In this document: positions 56,467 through 64,000 of the stretch, one piece after another
Numbering within the stretch: the stretch's first letter is position 1
Layout: each line of letters opens with the position of its first letter
Translations under genes and position numbers: made by a program
Notes under the pieces: model-generated
What the model was told of the DNA's origin: nothing
Databases searched by the model: none
The model's input: the letters and a program-made list of their open reading frames with translations, nothing else
DNA from: Streptomyces sp. NBC_00223
GTDB lineage: Bacteria > Actinomycetota > Actinomycetes > Streptomycetales > Streptomycetaceae
Direction of reading: 5' to 3'
DNA length: 64,000 bases
Assembly (NCBI RefSeq): GCF_036199905.1
Contig: NZ_CP108109.1
Coordinates: 6,762,501 to 6,826,500, forward strand

Positions 56467-59400
56467 ATGGGCGGCGGGTTCACGCACCTCCATGCCGTGT
56501 CCGGATTCTCGCTGCGCTACGGGGCCGGGCACACGGAACAACTGGCGGAACGGGCGGCGGAGCGGGGCATGGACGCACTGGCACTGACCGATCGGGACAC
56601 GGTGGCCGGCGTCGTGCGGTTCGCCAAGGCCTGCGAACGGGCGGGGGTGCGGCCGCTCCTCGGGGCCGGGCTCGCGGTGCCCGGCCACCAGGACGGCCCG
56701 GGCCCGAAGACGGCCGACGGGCGCCGGCGCACCCCCGTACGCGGCGGGGCCTTCCTCGACGAGAGCGCGCCCCGCGCCGTCTTCCTCGCCCGGAACCGGA
56801 CCGGCTGGGCCGCCCTGTGCCGGATGATCTCGGCCGCCCACCGCGCGGCGAGGCCCGTCGACCCCGGCGCCGACCCCGGCACGGCGCCTCCCGTACGGTC
56901 CTCGCCCGGCGGCTCCCGCCCCCGGCTGGACTGGGACGACCTGACCGACGGCGGGCTGTACACACTGCTCGGGCCGGACTCCGAGGTCGGCCGCGCCCTG
57001 GCGGCGGGCCGCCCGGACCGCGCCGCCCGGCTGATCGCGCCCTGGCGGGAGGTCTACGGCGACGCCCTGCGGCTGGAGGCCGTCTGCCATCACAGGCGGG
57101 GCACCGGGCCGGGCTCGCTGCGGCTGGCCGCCCGTACCGTCGGCTTCGCCGCCGAGCAGGGGGTGACCGCGGTGCTCAGCAACGCCGTGCGCTACCCCGA
57201 CCCGGACCGCGGCGAGGTCGCGGACGTCCTCGACGCGGCCCGCCGGCTGATCCCCATCGACACCCGCAGGCCCGAACGGCTGGACAGCGGCGAGCGCTGG
57301 CTCAAGGGCGCCGCCGACATGGCCAGGATCGCCGAGCGGATCGCCGAGGCGGCGGGGGAGGGGCGGGCCGGCGCGTACCGGCTGCTGCGGGCGACCGAGG
57401 AGACCGCCGCGAGCTGCGAGGTGGACCCCCGGGACGACCTGGGCATCGGCCGCCCGCACTTCCCCGAACCCGAACTTCTCGGCGGCAGCGCCCGTACCGC
57501 CGACCGCGTACTGCACTCGCGCTGCACCGCCGGCCTGATCCGCAAGGGCTACGACCGCAGGCCCGCGTACTGGCGGCGGCTGGAGGAGGAGCTGGGCGTC
57601 ATCCGGCGGCTGCGCTTCGCGCCCTACTTCCTCACTGTCGGGCAGGTCGTCGACGACGTACGGGCGATGGGTGTCCGGGTGGCCGCGCGCGGATCGGGCG
57701 CCGGCTCGCTGGTCAACCATCTGCTGGACATCGCCATCGCCGACCCCGTCGAGCACGGTCTGCTGATGGAGCGCTTTCTGTCCGACCGCCGCCGCGAACT
57801 GCCGGACATCGACATCGATGTGGAGTCGGCCCGCCGGATCGATGTCTACCGGGCGATCTTCGGCCGCTTCGGGGCCGAGCGGGTCGCCACGGTGGCCATG
57901 CCCGAGACCTACCGGGTCCGGCACGCCGTCCGGGACGTGGGCGCCGCGCTCGGCATGGACCCGGTGGTCGTCGACCGGCTGGCCAAGGCCTTTCCGCACA
58001 TCCGGGCCAAGGACGCCCGTACCGCACTCGCCGAACTCCCCGAGCTGCGCGCCGTCTCCGCCGAGGACCACGGCCGGCTCTGGGAACTCGTCGAGGCGCT
58101 GGACGGCCTGCCGCGCGGTGTCGCCATGCACCCGTGCGGGGTGCTGCTCTCCGACGCCACCCTGCTGGACCGCACCCCCGTCATGCCGACCAGCGGCGAG
58201 GGCTTCCCCATGTCGCAGTTCGACAAGGAGGACGTGGAGGACCTCAAGCTGCTCAAGCTCGATGTCCTGGGCGTCCGGATGCAGTCCGCGATGGCCTACG
58301 CGGTCGGCGAGATCGAACGCGCCACCGGCGAGCGGATCGACCTGGACGACCCGGCCCGGGTCCCGCCCGGCGACCCGGCGACCTACGAGATGATCCGCTC
58401 CGCCGAGACCCTCGGCTGCTTCCAGATCGAGTCCCCCGGCCAGCGCGACCTGGTGGGCCGGCTGCAACCCGCCACTTTCCACGACCTGGTGGTCGACATA
58501 TCGCTTTTCCGGCCGGGCCCGGTGGCCGCCGACATGGTCCGCCCCTTCATCGAGGCCCGGCACGGCCGCGCGCCCATGAAGTCACCGCACCCCGATCTGG
58601 ACCCGGTGCTGCGCGAGACCCACGGGGTGGTGGTCTTCCACGAACAGGTCATCGAGATCCTGCGGGTCATGACCGGCTGCACCCGGGCCGAGGCCGACGA
58701 GCGGCGCCGCGCGCTGTCCGACCCGGACCGCCAGGGGCAGGTGATGGCCTGGTACGGCGCCGGGGCCCGTACCCGCGGCCACTCGCCCGAGGTGATCCGC
58801 CGCACCTGGGAGATCCTGGCCGCCTTCGGCAGCTACGGCTTCTGCAAGGCGCACGCCGTCGCCTTCGCGGTGCCCACCTACCAGTCGGCCTGGCTCAAGG
58901 CCCACCGTCCGGCGGCCTTCTACGCCGGGCTGCTCACCCACGACCCGGGCATGTACCCCAAGCGGCTGCTGCTCGCCGACGCCCGGCGGCGCGGGGTGCC
59001 GGTGCTGCCGCTGGATGTGAACCACTCCGACACGGATTATCGAATCGAACTGGTGTCCGGTAAATGGGGGCTGCGGCTCGGGCTGATGGATGTGCACGGC
59101 ATCAGCGAGGCCGAGACCGGCCGGCTGGTGGCGGGCCGGCCCTACTCCTCGTTGCAGGATCTGTGGCTGCGGGCCCGCCCCGGCCGCCCGGTCGCCGAAC
59201 GGCTCGCCCAGGTCGGCGCGCTGGACTCCTTCGGCGACAACCGCCGTGACCTGCTGCTGCGGATCGCCGAACTCCACCGCCAGGGGCGGGCCAGGGGCGC
59301 GCACGAGGGCCAGCTCCCGCTGGACCCGCGGGGCGACGGCCGCGCCGCCCCGGCCGGCCTGCCCGACATGGACGCCGGCGAACGGCTCGGCGCCGAACTC

Positions 59401-60009
59401 GGTGTCCTCGGCATGGACGCCTCCCGCCATCTGATGCGCGACCACCACTCCTTCCTCGCCGAGCTGGGAGCCGTCTCCGCCAAGGCACTGCGCGGGGTGC
59501 GGCACGGCCGGACCGTGCTGGTCGCCGGGGCCAAGGGCGCCACCCAGACCCCGCCGATCCGCTCCGGCCGCCGGGTCATCTTCACCACCCTCGACGACGG
59601 CACCGGCCTGGTGGACTGCGCCTTCTTCGACACCAGCCACGAAGCCTGCGCCCATACGGTCTTCCACTCCTTTCTGCTGCTGATCCGCGGTGTGGTGCAG
59701 CGGCGCGGCCCGCAGAGCCTCAGCGTGGTCGGCGCCGCGGCCTGGAACCTCGCCGAACTCGTCGAACTCCGCAGGACCGGCGGCCTGGAGGCCGTCGCCG
59801 AACGGCTCGCCGAGCCGCCTGCCGTCGAGTTCCCGGCCGCCGAGCCGGCCGGCGGGCCCCCTGTCGCCGGGCCCTCCGCCGCGAACGGCCGCCGGATCCA
59901 GCTGCCCACCGGTTATGAACTCCACCCCTGGGCCGATCTGCGGCCCGCCGGCGAGGGCGCCGCCACCGGCCGCAAGCTGTGGCACTCCAGCCCCGGGAGC
60001 GCGGGATGA
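56467..60009 (+). CDS. dnaE2: DNA polymerase III alpha-type, DnaE2 (error-prone)
   Basis: This 1180-residue polymerase starts MGGGFTHLHAVSGFSLRYGA. It has a PHP domain, then the polymerase domain with catalytic aspartates in LPDIDIDVESARRIDVYRAI, and GSYGFCKAHAVAFAVPTYQS. A helix-hairpin-helix region and OB fold follow in the last third. Together with the ImuB-like gene it forms the usual translesion pair, and the SOS box upstream supports damage induction. The ATG at 56467 has GGGAGG just upstream. The stop overlaps the next gene (ATGA). Confidence 0.93.
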   Translation: MGGGFTHLHAVSGFSLRYGAGHTEQLAERAAERGMDALALTDRDTVAGVVRFAKACERAGVRPLLGAGLAVPGHQDGPGPKTADGRRRTPVRGGAFLDESAPRAVFLARNRTGWAALCRMISAAHRAARPVDPGADPGTAPPVRSSPGGSRPRLDWDDLTDGGLYTLLGPDSEVGRALAAGRPDRAARLIAPWREVYGDALRLEAVCHHRRGTGPGSLRLAARTVGFAAEQGVTAVLSNAVRYPDPDRGEVADVLDAARRLIPIDTRRPERLDSGERWLKGAADMARIAERIAEAAGEGRAGAYRLLRATEETAASCEVDPRDDLGIGRPHFPEPELLGGSARTADRVLHSRCTAGLIRKGYDRRPAYWRRLEEELGVIRRLRFAPYFLTVGQVVDDVRAMGVRVAARGSGAGSLVNHLLDIAIADPVEHGLLMERFLSDRRRELPDIDIDVESARRIDVYRAIFGRFGAERVATVAMPETYRVRHAVRDVGAALGMDPVVVDRLAKAFPHIRAKDARTALAELPELRAVSAEDHGRLWELVEALDGLPRGVAMHPCGVLLSDATLLDRTPVMPTSGEGFPMSQFDKEDVEDLKLLKLDVLGVRMQSAMAYAVGEIERATGERIDLDDPARVPPGDPATYEMIRSAETLGCFQIESPGQRDLVGRLQPATFHDLVVDISLFRPGPVAADMVRPFIEARHGRAPMKSPHPDLDPVLRETHGVVVFHEQVIEILRVMTGCTRAEADERRRALSDPDRQGQVMAWYGAGARTRGHSPEVIRRTWEILAAFGSYGFCKAHAVAFAVPTYQSAWLKAHRPAAFYAGLLTHDPGMYPKRLLLADARRRGVPVLPLDVNHSDTDYRIELVSGKWGLRLGLMDVHGISEAETGRLVAGRPYSSLQDLWLRARPGRPVAERLAQVGALDSFGDNRRDLLLRIAELHRQGRARGAHEGQLPLDPRGDGRAAPAGLPDMDAGERLGAELGVLGMDASRHLMRDHHSFLAELGAVSAKALRGVRHGRTVLVAGAKGATQTPPIRSGRRVIFTTLDDGTGLVDCAFFDTSHEACAHTVFHSFLLLIRGVVQRRGPQSLSVVGAAAWNLAELVELRRTGGLEAVAERLAEPPAVEFPAAEPAGGPPVAGPSAANGRRIQLPTGYELHPWADLRPAGEGAATGRKLWHSSPGSAG

Positions 60010-61019
60010 CCGGCCGGCCCCCGTACGCCCCGCACGTACTCCATGTGCGCTTCCGTCTTCCCTCCGGCGCCGTCCCCGGGGCGGACGCCTATGAACAACT
60101 GCTCGCGCTGCTCGCCGGGTTCACCCCGGTCGTCCAGGCGCTGCCGCCCGACGCGGCGCTGGCCGACGTACGCGGCAGCCTGCGCTACTTCGGCCAGGAC
60201 GCCGCCGGGCTCGCCCTGCTGCTGCGGGTGCGCGCCCTGGCCCTGCACGGCGCCGACTGCGCGATCGGGGTGGCCGTCAACCCGCTGCTCGCCCGGCTGG
60301 CCGCCCGGGACGCGCCGCCCGGCACGGTCAGGGTCGTCCCCGGCGATCCGCCGGCCGTCGCCGACTTCCTCGGCCCGCTGCCGTCCGCCGCGCTGCACGG
60401 TGTCGGCCCCGCCACCGCGAAGACCCTGTCCACGTACGGCCTCGACACCGTCGGCCGGATCGCCGCCACCCCGCTGGGCACCTTGCAGCGGATCGTCGGC
60501 GCGAGCGCGGGGCACCGGCTCCACGACCAGGCCAGGGGGATCGACCCCGTCCCGGTCACCCCCAACGCCCCGGCCCGCGCCCTCGCCGCGGAGCACCGCT
60601 TCGGCCGCGACGAACTCGACCCGGTCCTGCACCGCCGCGCCCTGCTCGCCCTCACCGAGGAACTCGGCGCCCGGCTGCGCGCCGGCCGGCAGACGGCCGG
60701 CGCCCTCACCCTGAGCGTCCACTACGCCGACCGCTCCACGACGGTCCGGACCCGTACCCTCGGCGAACCGACCGGCCACAGCCCGGCGTTGACCGCGCTC
60801 GCGTACCGGCTGTACGCGTCGCTCGGGCTGCAACGGGCCCGGGTCCGCGCGGTCTCGCTGCGGGCGGAGGGGCTGATCGCCGCCGAACTCGCCTCCCGGC
60901 AGCTCGCCTTCGACCCCGGCGACGACCGGGCCCGCCGGATCGAGGCCGTCGCCGACCGGGCCCGCGCCAGGTTCGGCCCCCACGCGGTGCGTCCCGCCAC
61001 CCTGTCCGACGCGGCCTGA
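60006..61019 (+). CDS. Degenerate Y-family polymerase, ImuB-like
   Basis: This 337-residue protein has the Y-family fold (GSLRYFGQDAAGLALLLRVR, VGPATAKTLSTYGLDTVGRI, RQTAGALTLSVHYADRSTTV). The catalytic carboxylates are missing: the DxD-type motif is HVRFR and the SxDE-type motif is ADVRGSLRYF. Mycobacterial ImuB is similarly inactive and acts as a hub between DnaE2 and the beta clamp. A possible clamp-binding segment, SRQLAFDPGDD, is near the C-terminus. It overlaps dnaE2 by 4 bases. Its stop codon is the first unit end of a 21-bp tandem repeat. Confidence 0.87.
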   Translation: MTGRPPYAPHVLHVRFRLPSGAVPGADAYEQLLALLAGFTPVVQALPPDAALADVRGSLRYFGQDAAGLALLLRVRALALHGADCAIGVAVNPLLARLAARDAPPGTVRVVPGDPPAVADFLGPLPSAALHGVGPATAKTLSTYGLDTVGRIAATPLGTLQRIVGASAGHRLHDQARGIDPVPVTPNAPARALAAEHRFGRDELDPVLHRRALLALTEELGARLRAGRQTAGALTLSVHYADRSTTVRTRTLGEPTGHSPALTALAYRLYASLGLQRARVRAVSLRAEGLIAAELASRQLAFDPGDDRARRIEAVADRARARFGPHAVRPATLSDAA

Positions 61020-61143
61020 CCTCACGTCCGCGCGGCCTGACTCGACGTCCGCGCGGTCCGGTCCGACGTCCGCGCGGCCTGAGCCGACGTCCGCGCGCCC
61101 GACCGGAGTTCGCGCGGCCCGACCTGGTGTCCGCGTGTGCGGG
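61005..61143. repeat. 20-21-bp tandem repeat starting at a stop codon
   Basis: About six units of 20-21 bp run downstream of the imuB-like stop. The consensus is NNCGACGTCCGCGCGGCCTGA, and the gene's own end, TCCGACGCGGCCTGA (61005-61019), is a shortened first unit. Unit starts are near 61020, 61041, 61062, 61083, 61103 and 61123. The last unit merges into the terminator hairpin. Confidence 0.88.
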
Positions 61144-61156
61144 CCGCGGTTTTTTT
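61131..61156 (+). terminator. Intrinsic terminator of dnaE2 operon
   Basis: CCGCG at 61131-61135 pairs with CGCGG at 61145-61149, followed directly by seven T residues at 61150-61156. This is the clearest intrinsic terminator with a T-run in the window. Confidence 0.75.
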
Positions 61157-61217
61157 ACCCGCGCGTAACTAGCCGCCCTTGGCTACTCGTGCGTAACTTG
61201 TCATGAGCCCGGCAATA

Positions 61218-61231
61218 GTGATCCGGATCAC
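61218..61231. promoter_or_regulatory. Perfect palindrome, Crp-like operator candidate
   Basis: GTGATCCGGATCAC is a 14-base perfect palindrome about 44 bp upstream of the lipase ATG. It matches the GTGA-N6-TCAC form of Crp/Fnr-type operators, and nearly matches the GTG-N6-GNCAC pattern described for streptomycete Crp. A role in lipase control is inference. Confidence 0.55.
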
Positions 61232-61274
61232 AGGGCACAGGCGCGTCTCCACCTTCCCCCTGCGAGGAGATCAC

Positions 61275-62135
61275 ATGAAGCTGCCCTGGCGACGGCTCCT
61301 GGCCGCGTTCTCGCTGGCCGCCGCGATGGCGGTGGCCCCCACCGCCGCCGCATCCGCTTCCGCCCAAGCGGCACCCTCCAGTGGCTGGAACGACTTCTCC
61401 TGCCACCCCTCGGCCCAACACCCCCGCCCGGTCGTCCTCGTGCACGGCACCTTCGCCAACGGCACCGACAACTGGCTGGTCCTCGCCCCCTATCTGGTGG
61501 CCCGCGGCTACTGCGTCTTCTCCTTCGACTACGGCATGCTGCCCGGCGAGACGCTCATCGGCGGCCTCGGACCGATAGCGGACTCCGCCCAGCAGCTCTC
61601 CGACTTCACCGACCGGGTGCTCACCGCCACCCACGCCGCCAAGGTCGACATCGTCGGCCACTCGCAGGGCGGCATGATGCCGCGCTACTACCTGAAGTTC
61701 CTCGGCGGCGCGGCCAAGGTGAACGCCATGATCGCACTGGCCCCCGACAACCACGGCACGACGCTGGACGGACTGACCGCGCTGCTCCCGTACTTCCCGG
61801 GCGCCTCCGGCTTCCTCCGGGGCAGCCTTCCCGGACTGGCCGACCAGGTCGCCGGATCGAGCTTCCAGCGCACACTCAACGCGGGCGGCGACACCGTGCC
61901 CGGTGTGCACTACACGGTGATCTCGACCGTCTACGACGAGGTCGTCACGCCGTACACGACCCAGGCGCTGTCCGGTCCCGACGTGCACAACGTGCTGCTC
62001 CAGAAGCTGTGCGCGGTCGACGTCTCGGAACACGTCGCCATCGGTCTGACCGACCGCATCGCGTTCCACGAGGCGGCCAACGCCCTCGACCCGGCGCACG
62101 CCACCCCGACCACCTGCCTGTCGGCGTTCAGTTAG
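61275..62135 (+). CDS. Secreted alpha/beta-hydrolase lipase
   Basis: This 286-residue protein has a signal peptide (1 to about 32, LLAAFSLAAAMAVAPTAAAS). The oxyanion segment PVVLVHGTF is followed by the nucleophile elbow DIVGHSQGGMMPRYY with Ser130. A likely disulfide joins Cys residues near 43 and 80 or at the end. It belongs to the streptomycete secreted lipase/esterase group. The ATG at 61275 follows GAGGAGA. A 14-bp palindrome lies upstream and a 9-bp hairpin follows the stop. Confidence 0.93.
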   Translation: MKLPWRRLLAAFSLAAAMAVAPTAAASASAQAAPSSGWNDFSCHPSAQHPRPVVLVHGTFANGTDNWLVLAPYLVARGYCVFSFDYGMLPGETLIGGLGPIADSAQQLSDFTDRVLTATHAAKVDIVGHSQGGMMPRYYLKFLGGAAKVNAMIALAPDNHGTTLDGLTALLPYFPGASGFLRGSLPGLADQVAGSSFQRTLNAGGDTVPGVHYTVISTVYDEVVTPYTTQALSGPDVHNVLLQKLCAVDVSEHVAIGLTDRIAFHEAANALDPAHATPTTCLSAFS

Positions 62136-62157
62136 CCCACGGCGCCGATCCCCACGG

Positions 62158-62178
62158 GCCGGCGGCGGTGCCGCCGGC
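62158..62178 (+). terminator. Hairpin after lipase gene
   Basis: GCCGGCGGC at 62158-62166 pairs perfectly with GCCGCCGGC at 62170-62178 around GGT. It lies 22 bp after the lipase stop. Confidence 0.7.
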
Positions 62179-62246
62179 GGCCGGGGCCGTCCGGTCCGGT
62201 GACCGGGCGGCCCCCGACTGTCAGAGGCGGATGGCAGGCTTTTTCC

Positions 62247-62930
62247 ATGCACAACGAGCCCTCCGCGCACAGCGGGTCTTCTGCCCACGACGAGCTTTCC
62301 CCGAGCGAAGAGCCTTCCGCGTACCACGAGTCCTCCGCGCACGACGGGTCCTCCCCGCGTGACGAGACGGACGACCGCCGGTCCTGGGACGCCGCCCCCG
62401 CGCGCAGGCGGCACGCGGAGATCGTCGACGTCCATCTGCTCCTGCTGCGCGGCGAGGAGGTCCTGCTCGCCCGCCGCGACGGCACCGGATACGCGGACGG
62501 TCTGCTCAATGTGCCGTCCGGGCATCTGGAGGACGGCGAGGACGTCAGAAGCGCCATGATCCGCGAGGCCCGTGAGGAGATCGGCGTCGAACTCGCCCCG
62601 GAGGACGTCGAAGCCGTGCTGGTGATGCAGCACCGCGCTCCGGACGGCGGGGCCAGGATCGGCTGGTTCTTCGCCGCCCGCCACCTCCCCGGCTCGGCGG
62701 AGCCGGTCAACCGGGAGCCCGACAAGTGCTCGGAGCTGGGCTGGCACCGGCTGGACGCCCTGCCCGACGACATGGTCGCCTATTGCAGGGCGGGCGTTGA
62801 CGCCTACCGGGCCGGGCGGCGCTTTCTGCTCCACCTGCACGAGAGCGGCGACTCCATCGCCTACGACCCGGCGGGCCCGGACCGTGCGGTGCCGCTGGCA
62901 CCGGTCGCTGTGCCAGGATTCCGGACATGA
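62247..62930 (+). CDS. Nudix hydrolase
   Basis: This 227-residue protein has a perfect Nudix box: GHLEDGEDVRSAMIREAREE with IGV following. The preceding LLNVPS and EIVDVHLLLL strands fit the fold. The first 50 residues are a Ser/His/Glu-rich low-complexity region with repeated SAH and SS-type units. It probably hydrolyses a nucleoside diphosphate derivative; the substrate is unknown. The start ATG at 62247 has only a weak ribosome binding site. It overlaps the GntR gene by 4 bases, which suggests that regulator and hydrolase are co-expressed. Confidence 0.9.
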   Translation: MHNEPSAHSGSSAHDELSPSEEPSAYHESSAHDGSSPRDETDDRRSWDAAPARRRHAEIVDVHLLLLRGEEVLLARRDGTGYADGLLNVPSGHLEDGEDVRSAMIREAREEIGVELAPEDVEAVLVMQHRAPDGGARIGWFFAARHLPGSAEPVNREPDKCSELGWHRLDALPDDMVAYCRAGVDAYRAGRRFLLHLHESGDSIAYDPAGPDRAVPLAPVAVPGFRT

Positions 62931-63298
62931 GCCTGAAGATCGTCATCGACCCGGACGCGGCCACGGCCCCGTACGAGCAGTTGCGTCGGCAGATCGCGGA
63001 GGAGGCACGCGAGGGCCGCCTCCCGGTCAACTACAAGCTGCCCACCGTGCGGGGGCTGGCCGAGCAGCTGGGGCTCGCGGTGAACACGGTCGCCAAGGCG
63101 TATCGCGCCCTGGAGACCGACGGTGTGATCGAGACGCGCGGCCGGCACGGTACGTACATCGCCGCGGGTGACGCCCGCGCCCGGGAGGTGGCCGCCGCGG
63201 CGAGCGCCTATGTGGAGCGGACCCGCCGCCTCGGCCTGGACCGGGACGACGCGCGCGCCGCGGTGGAGGAAGCGCTGCGCGCCGCGTACGGGGAGTAG
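62927..63298 (+). CDS. GntR-family regulator (YtrA subfamily)
   Basis: This 123-residue protein has an N-terminal winged HTH: PYEQLRRQIAEEAREGRLPV, LPTVRGLAEQLGLAVNTVAK and AYRALETDGVIETRGRHGTY. The C-terminal part is a short helical segment, the hallmark of the small YtrA group, which lacks a large ligand domain. It probably binds the promoter of its own operon. The ATG overlaps the Nudix stop (ATGA). Confidence 0.9.
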   Translation: MSLKIVIDPDAATAPYEQLRRQIAEEAREGRLPVNYKLPTVRGLAEQLGLAVNTVAKAYRALETDGVIETRGRHGTYIAAGDARAREVAAAASAYVERTRRLGLDRDDARAAVEEALRAAYGE

Positions 63299-63328
63299 CC
63301 CTCGGGCCGGATCCCGGGCGCTCCCCGC

Positions 63329-63353
63329 CGGGCACCCCTGTCGGAGGTGCCCG
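63329..63353. terminator. Hairpin between GntR and ATPase genes
   Basis: CGGGCACC at 63329-63336 pairs with GGTGCCCG at 63346-63353. It lies between the convergent GntR gene and AAA ATPase gene. Confidence 0.7.
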
Positions 63354-63367
63354 ACGCGGCGGAAGAC

Positions 63368-63394
63368 TCAGGGATATCGGAGATATCAGAGATA
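63368..63394. repeat. 9-bp triplicate containing a stop codon
   Basis: Three 9-base units, TCAGGGATA, TCGGAGATA and TCAGAGATA, lie head to tail at 63368-63376, 63377-63385 and 63386-63394. The last contains the stop codon of the minus-strand ATPase (TCA at 63386-63388). Confidence 0.8.
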
Positions 63395-64000
63395 GAGGCC
63401 GTCCGCGGCCTGGGGCGCGGAGGGGAGCGTGGTCGACGTACCGCGGCGCAGGGCGTACAGCTCGGCGAGGGTGGCCCCGTCGCGGCCGATGCCCTCGGGG
63501 GTGCCGAGCCAGTGGACCGCCTCGTCCCGGCTGAGGGGGCCGACCTCGATCCGGGCCAGACAGCGTCCGGGCCGGACGACCGCCGGGTGGAGACGTTCCA
63601 GATCCTCGTTGGTGGTGATGCCGACCAGCACATTGCGTCCCTGGCCGAGCAGTCCGTCCGTGAGGTTGAGCAGACGGGACAGCGCCTGTCCCGTCTGGTG
63701 CTTGGCCTGGCCGCGGATCAGCTCGTCGCAGTCCTCCAGCAGAAGCAGCCGCCAGCGGCCGCCCGCGGTGCCGTCGTCCTCGCCGATGGCGATGTCCATC
63801 AGATAGCCGACGTCGTTGAAGAGCCGCTCGGGGTCCAGGACGCAGTCGACCTGGCACCAGTCGCGCCAGGAGCGGGCCAGGGTGCGCAGCGCCGAGGTCT
63901 TGCCGGTGCCGGGCGGCCCGTGGAGCAGCAGCAGACGGCCGGTGATGTCGTCCGCGGTGAGCTTCATCAGGCCGTCCATCGCGTCGGCGACCGGCGAGGT
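63386..64000 (-). CDS. AAA ATPase, partial (5' end outside window)
   Basis: The visible C-terminal 204 residues contain an AAA-type module: Walker A in LLHGPPGTGKTS, Walker B in RWRLLLLEDCDE, and GRNVLVGITTNEDL and RPGRCLARIEVG, which look like sensor and arginine-finger regions. The gene runs off the window edge on its upstream side, so its start and N-terminal domain are unseen. It resembles DUF5925-linked streptomycete ATPases of unknown role. The stop codon is in a 9-bp tandem triplicate. Confidence 0.85.
   Translation of the reverse strand, partial: TSPVADAMDGLMKLTADDITGRLLLLHGPPGTGKTSALRTLARSWRDWCQVDCVLDPERLFNDVGYLMDIAIGEDDGTAGGRWRLLLLEDCDELIRGQAKHQTGQALSRLLNLTDGLLGQGRNVLVGITTNEDLERLHPAVVRPGRCLARIEVGPLSRDEAVHWLGTPEGIGRDGATLAELYALRRGTSTTLPSAPQAADGLYL

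Overview
This is a high-GC actinobacterial chromosome segment, almost certainly Streptomyces or a close relative. The evidence is the actinobacterial 23S and 5S rRNA, frequent GTG and TTG starts, short 4-base operon overlaps, a DmdR-type iron box, and a conserved gene order: tlyA-nadK-recN, pyrG-Nudix-ald, and parA-scpA-scpB-rluB-cmk-der. The last of these is also known from mycobacteria. The gene density and housekeeping content look like chromosome core. No insertion sequence, phage, CRISPR array or tRNA gene was seen.

Layout. 1-3.5 kb: end of an rRNA operon (16S-23S spacer, 23S, 5S, terminator). 3.6-16 kb: a repeat-rich polyampholyte TPR protein, DUF1015 protein, HAD phosphatase, iron-regulated siderophore-interacting protein, SCP2-like protein, phasin-like protein with a histone-H1-like tail, then tlyA, nadK and recN. 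15.65-16.2 kb: an intergenic region that is one large imperfect palindrome. 16.2-27 kb: polyprenyl-phosphate-transferase-like membrane protein, glycosyltransferase, GH15 trehalase-like enzyme, pyrG, Nudix hydrolase, STAND/TPR protein, ald. 27.2-38.4 kb: the segregation/condensation block (ParA-like, a predicted DNA-binding partner, ScpA, ScpB, RluB), two RlaP-type nucleotidyltransferases, aroH, tyrA, cmk, acyltransferase, der. 38.9-39.7 kb: a four-unit intergenic repeat array. 39.8-56 kb: conserved hypothetical, Rpf-type muralytic enzyme, glycosyltransferase, I78 inhibitor, PAP2 phosphatase, DHA2 transporter, acyl-CoA dehydrogenase, SepF-like protein, Cys-rich DUF5685 protein, luciferase-like pair with DUF1684, secreted S1 protease, a frameshifted WYL regulator and a PPOX/F420-type protein. 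56.4-61 kb: SOS-type dnaE2 with a catalytically degenerate Y-family (ImuB-like) partner. 61-64 kb: secreted lipase, Nudix plus GntR, and a partial AAA ATPase.

Functional themes are chromosome organisation and division (ParA/ScpAB, SepF-like), genome repair (RecN, DnaE2/ImuB-like), ribosome biogenesis and modification (TlyA, RluB, Der next to rRNA genes), nucleotide and aromatic amino-acid synthesis (PyrG, Cmk, AroH, TyrA) and an exported set (Rpf, protease, lipase).

The most unusual signal is not a gene. Several gene ends carry tandem repeats whose units contain or begin at the stop codon of the adjacent gene (sites near 9130, 15653, 33028, 47823, 61019 and 63386). Two intergenic regions, after recN and around 39 kb, are built entirely from such repeats. 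All assignments come from reading the sequence; no database search was run.
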